Assembly: GCA_965221755.1 (NCBI GenBank) | Contig: OZ244921.1 | Coordinates: 1,240,001-1,304,000 of the forward strand | Length of the DNA: 64,000 bases | Direction of reading: 5' to 3' | Source: Azophilus sp965221755 | Lineage (GTDB): Bacteria; Pseudomonadota; Gammaproteobacteria; Pseudomonadales; Azotimanducaceae | Shown here: one piece after another, positions 61,126 through 64,000 of the stretch | Layout: each line of letters starts with the position of its first letter | How positions within the stretch are numbered: position 1 is the first letter of the stretch | The notes under the pieces: model-generated | Seen by the model: only the letters and a program-made list of their open reading frames with translations | What the model was told of the DNA's origin: nothing | Databases searched by the model: none | Translations under genes and position numbers: made by a program

Positions 61126-61746
61126 TCAGCCGGTCAGCCAGCGCCAAGCCGAGACCAAGGCATCCACTTGATGGGGCGACTTGATGAAGCCGCGGTAGCG
61201 GCCCTCGGGATCGATCAGCACGATGTGCCCGGAGTGCTCGACGGTCAAGCCGCCTTGACCGTCGGGCAACGTGGCGAAGACTATGTCCATGTCGCGGGCG
61301 ATCTTCAGCGTCTCCGAGCGCGACCCACGCAAGCCGGTGAAGCCTTCCGAGAATCGGGCCAAGTATGCCTTGATGTCCTCATTGCCGTCCCGCTCGGGGT
61401 CCACGCTGACGAACAGGCCGCGGAACCGATCGCCTTCGGGCAACTCCCGGATGCGCTCTTCGGCGTCGGCGAGGGTGGCCAAGGTGGTGGGGCAAAGGTG
61501 CGGGCAGCGGGTGAAGCCGAAGAACAGGTAGGACCACCTTCCTTGCGCCAGGCTTTCCGCACCGAAGGCAGCGCCCTCGTGGGTTTCAAGCGCAAAATCC
61601 GCAACCTTGGCAGGCTCCGGCAAAATGTGGATCCCTTGGTTGCGCAGCGCTTCGAGATCGTCGCCGACGCATCCGGCGGCGATCGCCGCAAGCAAGGCGG
61701 CCACCGCTTTCCAAGGCCGGCGGGGCTCGGCTTGAAACCCCTTCAT
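61126..61746 (-). CDS. SCO1/SenC copper chaperone
   Basis: A 206-residue thioredoxin-fold copper chaperone for cytochrome c oxidase CuA assembly. The copper-binding CxxxC is in RCPHLCPTT and the third ligand histidine in EHSGHIVLI. An N-terminal hydrophobic segment ending in AAGC could be a lipobox. It overlaps ctaB by four bases. Confidence 0.93.
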   Translation of the reverse strand: MKGFQAEPRRPWKAVAALLAAIAAGCVGDDLEALRNQGIHILPEPAKVADFALETHEGAAFGAESLAQGRWSYLFFGFTRCPHLCPTTLATLADAEERIRELPEGDRFRGLFVSVDPERDGNEDIKAYLARFSEGFTGLRGSRSETLKIARDMDIVFATLPDGQGGLTVEHSGHIVLIDPEGRYRGFIKSPHQVDALVSAWRWLTG

Positions 61747-62648
61747 ACCGGAGCCAGCCAATAGTGGTCGATCAGCATGGCCACGAACAACGCCGAGAGG
61801 TAGAAGAGTGAGTAGCGAAACGTCTGAATGGGCGCTTTGCGGTTCCGATTGGCCAGCAGCGCCACCGACCAGTAAAGAAACCCGGCGCCCAAGCCCAGGG
61901 CCGCGATCAGGTAGGCCCAGCCACTCATGCCGATAGCCACCGGCAGCAGGCTTGAGGCGATGAGGATCAGCGTGTAGTAGAAAATGTGCCGTCGCGTGTG
62001 CCGCTCGCCGTGGGTGACCGGCAGCATGGGGATGTTGACCGCTTGGTACTCCGCCTTGCGGTCCAAGGCCAAGGCCCAGAAGTGGGGTGGCGTCCAGGCA
62101 AAGATGATCAGCACCAGGATCAGCCCGCCCGGTTCCAGCGCGCCAGTCACCGCGGTCCAGCCGAACAGCGGCGGCGCGGCGCCGAACAGGCCGCCAATGA
62201 CGATGTTCTGCGGCGTCATCCGCTTCAGAAACAGGGTATAGACCAAGCCGTAGCCCACCCACGAGGCCAGGTTGAGCCACGCCGTCAGGGCGTTGGTCCA
62301 CAGAAGCAGCACAGCCATGCCCGCCACCCCGAGCGCGGCGGAGAACGCCAGCCCCGACAAGGTGCCGACCCGCCCCGTGGCGACCGGCCGGTTGGCGGTG
62401 CGGGCCATGCGGATGTCGATCTCCGCATCGGCGATGTGGTTGACCGCCGCCGCTGAGGCCGCCACTAGGCCAATGCCCAAAATGCCGGGCACCAGCACCT
62501 CGAGGCCGACCCAGCCCGGAGTCGCCAGAAACATGCCCACCAAGGCGCAAAGCAGCATCAGCGCGACCACCCGGGGCTTGCACATCTCCAAGTAGTCACG
62601 CCAAGTGGGGCGCGCCGCCTGTGTCAATTCACTCACTAGTTCACTCAC
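61743..62648 (-). CDS. ctaB: Protoheme IX farnesyltransferase
   Basis: Converts heme B to heme O. The 301-residue UbiA-family protein has the NHIADAEIDIRMARTANRP motif, with the acidic residues that bind farnesyl diphosphate magnesium, and the second one YVxDxD-like region AWTPPHFWALAL. About nine membrane helices. It overlaps ctaA by eight bases. Confidence 0.96.
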   Translation of the reverse strand: MSELVSELTQAARPTWRDYLEMCKPRVVALMLLCALVGMFLATPGWVGLEVLVPGILGIGLVAASAAAVNHIADAEIDIRMARTANRPVATGRVGTLSGLAFSAALGVAGMAVLLLWTNALTAWLNLASWVGYGLVYTLFLKRMTPQNIVIGGLFGAAPPLFGWTAVTGALEPGGLILVLIIFAWTPPHFWALALDRKAEYQAVNIPMLPVTHGERHTRRHIFYYTLILIASSLLPVAIGMSGWAYLIAALGLGAGFLYWSVALLANRNRKAPIQTFRYSLFYLSALFVAMLIDHYWLAPV

Positions 62649-63666
62649 TGTTCGTTCCCGTGACCAGGCTTCCGTTTTCCTGAAACGCGCTCTCCCTGAC
62701 AGTCACCAAGGCCAGCAGCAAAAGCGCGCCGCAGGCGTTGTGCGCGGTGGCGACGGCCAACGGCAAGCTGAGAAGCACATTCAAAATGCCCAAGGTCCAC
62801 TGGACGGCGAGCAGTCCCAACACCCAAGGCGCCAGCGGGCTGCCGGCCTGCCAAAGCCGCCAGCCCAGCAGGCCGACCGCCGCCAGCACGGCCACGGCGC
62901 CCAAGCGATGCGCGAACTGTATGGCGATTCGGGCCTCGCTGTCCAATAATCCGCCTAGGTAATTGGGGCCCACGGTCTGCAGAACGTCAAAGCCTTGGCG
63001 GAAATCCATGGTCGGCGCCCAGTCGCCGTGACAGGTGGGGAAGTCCGGGCAGGCCAAGGCAGCGTAGTTGGAGCTGACCCAGCCGCCGAGCGCGACCTGC
63101 GCCACCACCACGACCAAGGCCACTGTCGCCAAGCGCCCCAATTGGGCCGTTCCCCCGCCCTTCGGGCCAATGCCGAGCCGCAGCGCCAACAGCCACAGGA
63201 GCGCCAAAGTGGCGAATCCGCCCAGCAAATGGGCGGTCACCACTTGGGGCCAGAGCTTCAGCGTGACGGTCCAAGCGCCAAAAGCGCCCTGCAGGATAAC
63301 CAGCGCCAGCAAGGCCGCGGGCAGCGCCCGAGGCAGATCGCCCGAGGCCGTCCTCGGGATCCGAAACGCCACGATGACGATGCCGAGAATCAGCGCCCCC
63401 AAGGCCGTGGCGAAGTAGCGATGCACCATCTCGATCCACGCCTTGTCCGCTTCCACCGGCGCATCGGGGAATTGCGCCTCGGCGGCCTGCACCTCCGCCT
63501 CGGTGTCGGGCACGCCCAGATGGCCGTAGCAGCCGGGCCAGTCCGGACAGCCGAGGCCCGCATCAGCCAAGCGCGTGTAGGCGCCCAGAACGACGACCAC
63601 CAACGCCAAGCCCACGGCGGCCGCCGTCAGCCCGCGCATCAATTTGGGGGAGGCCCACTCAGCCAC
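62641..63666 (-). CDS. ctaA: Heme A synthase
   Basis: COX15/CtaA protein that oxidises heme O to heme A. It is 341 residues with eight membrane segments; heme-ligand histidines are in EMVHRYFAT, VTAHLLGG, QFAHRLGA and ATAHNACGA. The paired-cysteine loops GCPDWPGCYG and CPDFPTCHG are typical. Its presence with ctaB indicates an aa3-type oxidase. It overlaps the preceding gene by eight bases. Confidence 0.96.
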   Translation of the reverse strand: MAEWASPKLMRGLTAAAVGLALVVVVLGAYTRLADAGLGCPDWPGCYGHLGVPDTEAEVQAAEAQFPDAPVEADKAWIEMVHRYFATALGALILGIVIVAFRIPRTASGDLPRALPAALLALVILQGAFGAWTVTLKLWPQVVTAHLLGGFATLALLWLLALRLGIGPKGGGTAQLGRLATVALVVVVAQVALGGWVSSNYAALACPDFPTCHGDWAPTMDFRQGFDVLQTVGPNYLGGLLDSEARIAIQFAHRLGAVAVLAAVGLLGWRLWQAGSPLAPWVLGLLAVQWTLGILNVLLSLPLAVATAHNACGALLLLALVTVRESAFQENGSLVTGTNSE

Positions 63667-64000
63667 TACGGGTCACCTTCAGCATTCTTGTCAAGTCTTC
63701 CGCCACGGCATCGACGGCCGCGTCCAAGGGATAGCGCAACACCACGTTGCCTGGCGGATCGACGATGTAAACCCCATCGGCCAACCGCTGCCCGCCCGTG
63801 CTGCGGAACTGTTCGACGGGCCTCGAATCCGACGCAGCGCCGGGCTCGAAGCCGTCTGGCCCAGAGACGACCAGGGCCAGACGCACCCGGCCCGCATCCT
63901 CAGCGAGCCGCTCGTTCAAGGGCCCAAGGGCCGCGAGGCTTTGTCGGCAGGCGGCGGCGCAATCTTCCGCCGCCACCCAAACCCACCAAGCGTCGCTGCC
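63659..64000 (-). CDS. Cytochrome oxidase-associated membrane protein, C-terminal part
   Basis: The first codons lie beyond the right edge; 113 residues are visible. They include AAEDCAAACRQSL, a CxxxC motif like that of SCO proteins, then VRLALVVSGPD and a later DGVYIVDPPGNVVLRYP that resembles a thioredoxin-fold end. Genes of this type lie just before ctaA in pseudomonad oxidase clusters. It overlaps ctaA by eight bases and may have a copper or thiol role. Confidence 0.7.
   Translation of the reverse strand, partial: GSDAWWVWVAAEDCAAACRQSLAALGPLNERLAEDAGRVRLALVVSGPDGFEPGAASDSRPVEQFRSTGGQRLADGVYIVDPPGNVVLRYPLDAAVDAVAEDLTRMLKVTRSG

Overview
The window is high-GC DNA from an aerobic, heterotrophic gammaproteobacterium with pseudomonad-like gene orders (a polA / DUF2782 / thrB neighbourhood, a ctaA-ctaB-SCO cytochrome oxidase assembly cluster, and FabY as a chain-initiating ketoacyl synthase). 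No rRNA, tRNA or CRISPR array was seen. Identifications come from reading the translated sequence and motifs; no database search was possible.

Layout: 1-1946 holds the end of a CbbQ/NorQ-type ATPase, uppP and a Lon-substrate-domain protein. 2002-11538 is a cell-wall and elongation cluster on the plus strand (proA, nadD, rsfS, mrdA, rodA, mltB, rlpA, dacA, lipB) that lacks the rlmH, ybeD and lipA genes often found there. 11498-15830 holds moeB, an Lrp regulator divergent from alanine dehydrogenase, and an aminotransferase. 15837-17756 is an accessory patch with a toxin-antitoxin pair and a nuclease-like gene beside a truncated partner. 17765-21522 is a divergent pair of a molybdenum oxidoreductase and a Rieske oxygenase. 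21538-28439 is a mosaic of two DUF4143 ATPases, catabolic genes, an orphan antitoxin, a small inverted-repeat element and gene fragments. 28493-34304 has a histone-deacetylase-like amidohydrolase and a 1625-residue fused biotin-dependent carboxylase. 34469-52648 is mostly housekeeping (moaB, fabY, rsmA, apaH, cca, an S9 peptidase with a TonB receptor, tsaD, rpsU, yqeY, polA, thrB), interrupted by an orphan D12 adenine methyltransferase. 52641-56620 is a decaying catabolic locus in which three genes have lost their middles. 56807-58778 is an ATPase/RloB defence pair. 58891-64000 is one minus-strand operon of heme A/oxidase assembly genes continuing into egtB and egtD (ergothioneine).

The most distinctive feature is a family of modular interspersed repeats. 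Each full unit has a nearly invariant core of about 32 bases (including AGAAACATTTCGGAA), a 14-base spacer, a conserved hairpin with arms GGAGTTTCGC / GCGAAACTCC, and then a second hairpin whose sequence differs between copies while its pairing is kept. Complete or partial copies lie near 8.6, 14.2, 16.7, 23.7, 35.9, 47.1, 47.6 and 51.1-51.4 kb. Three copies supply the C-terminal codons of the gene they abut, and two lie directly upstream of likely sigma-70 -10 boxes (fabY and rpsU).
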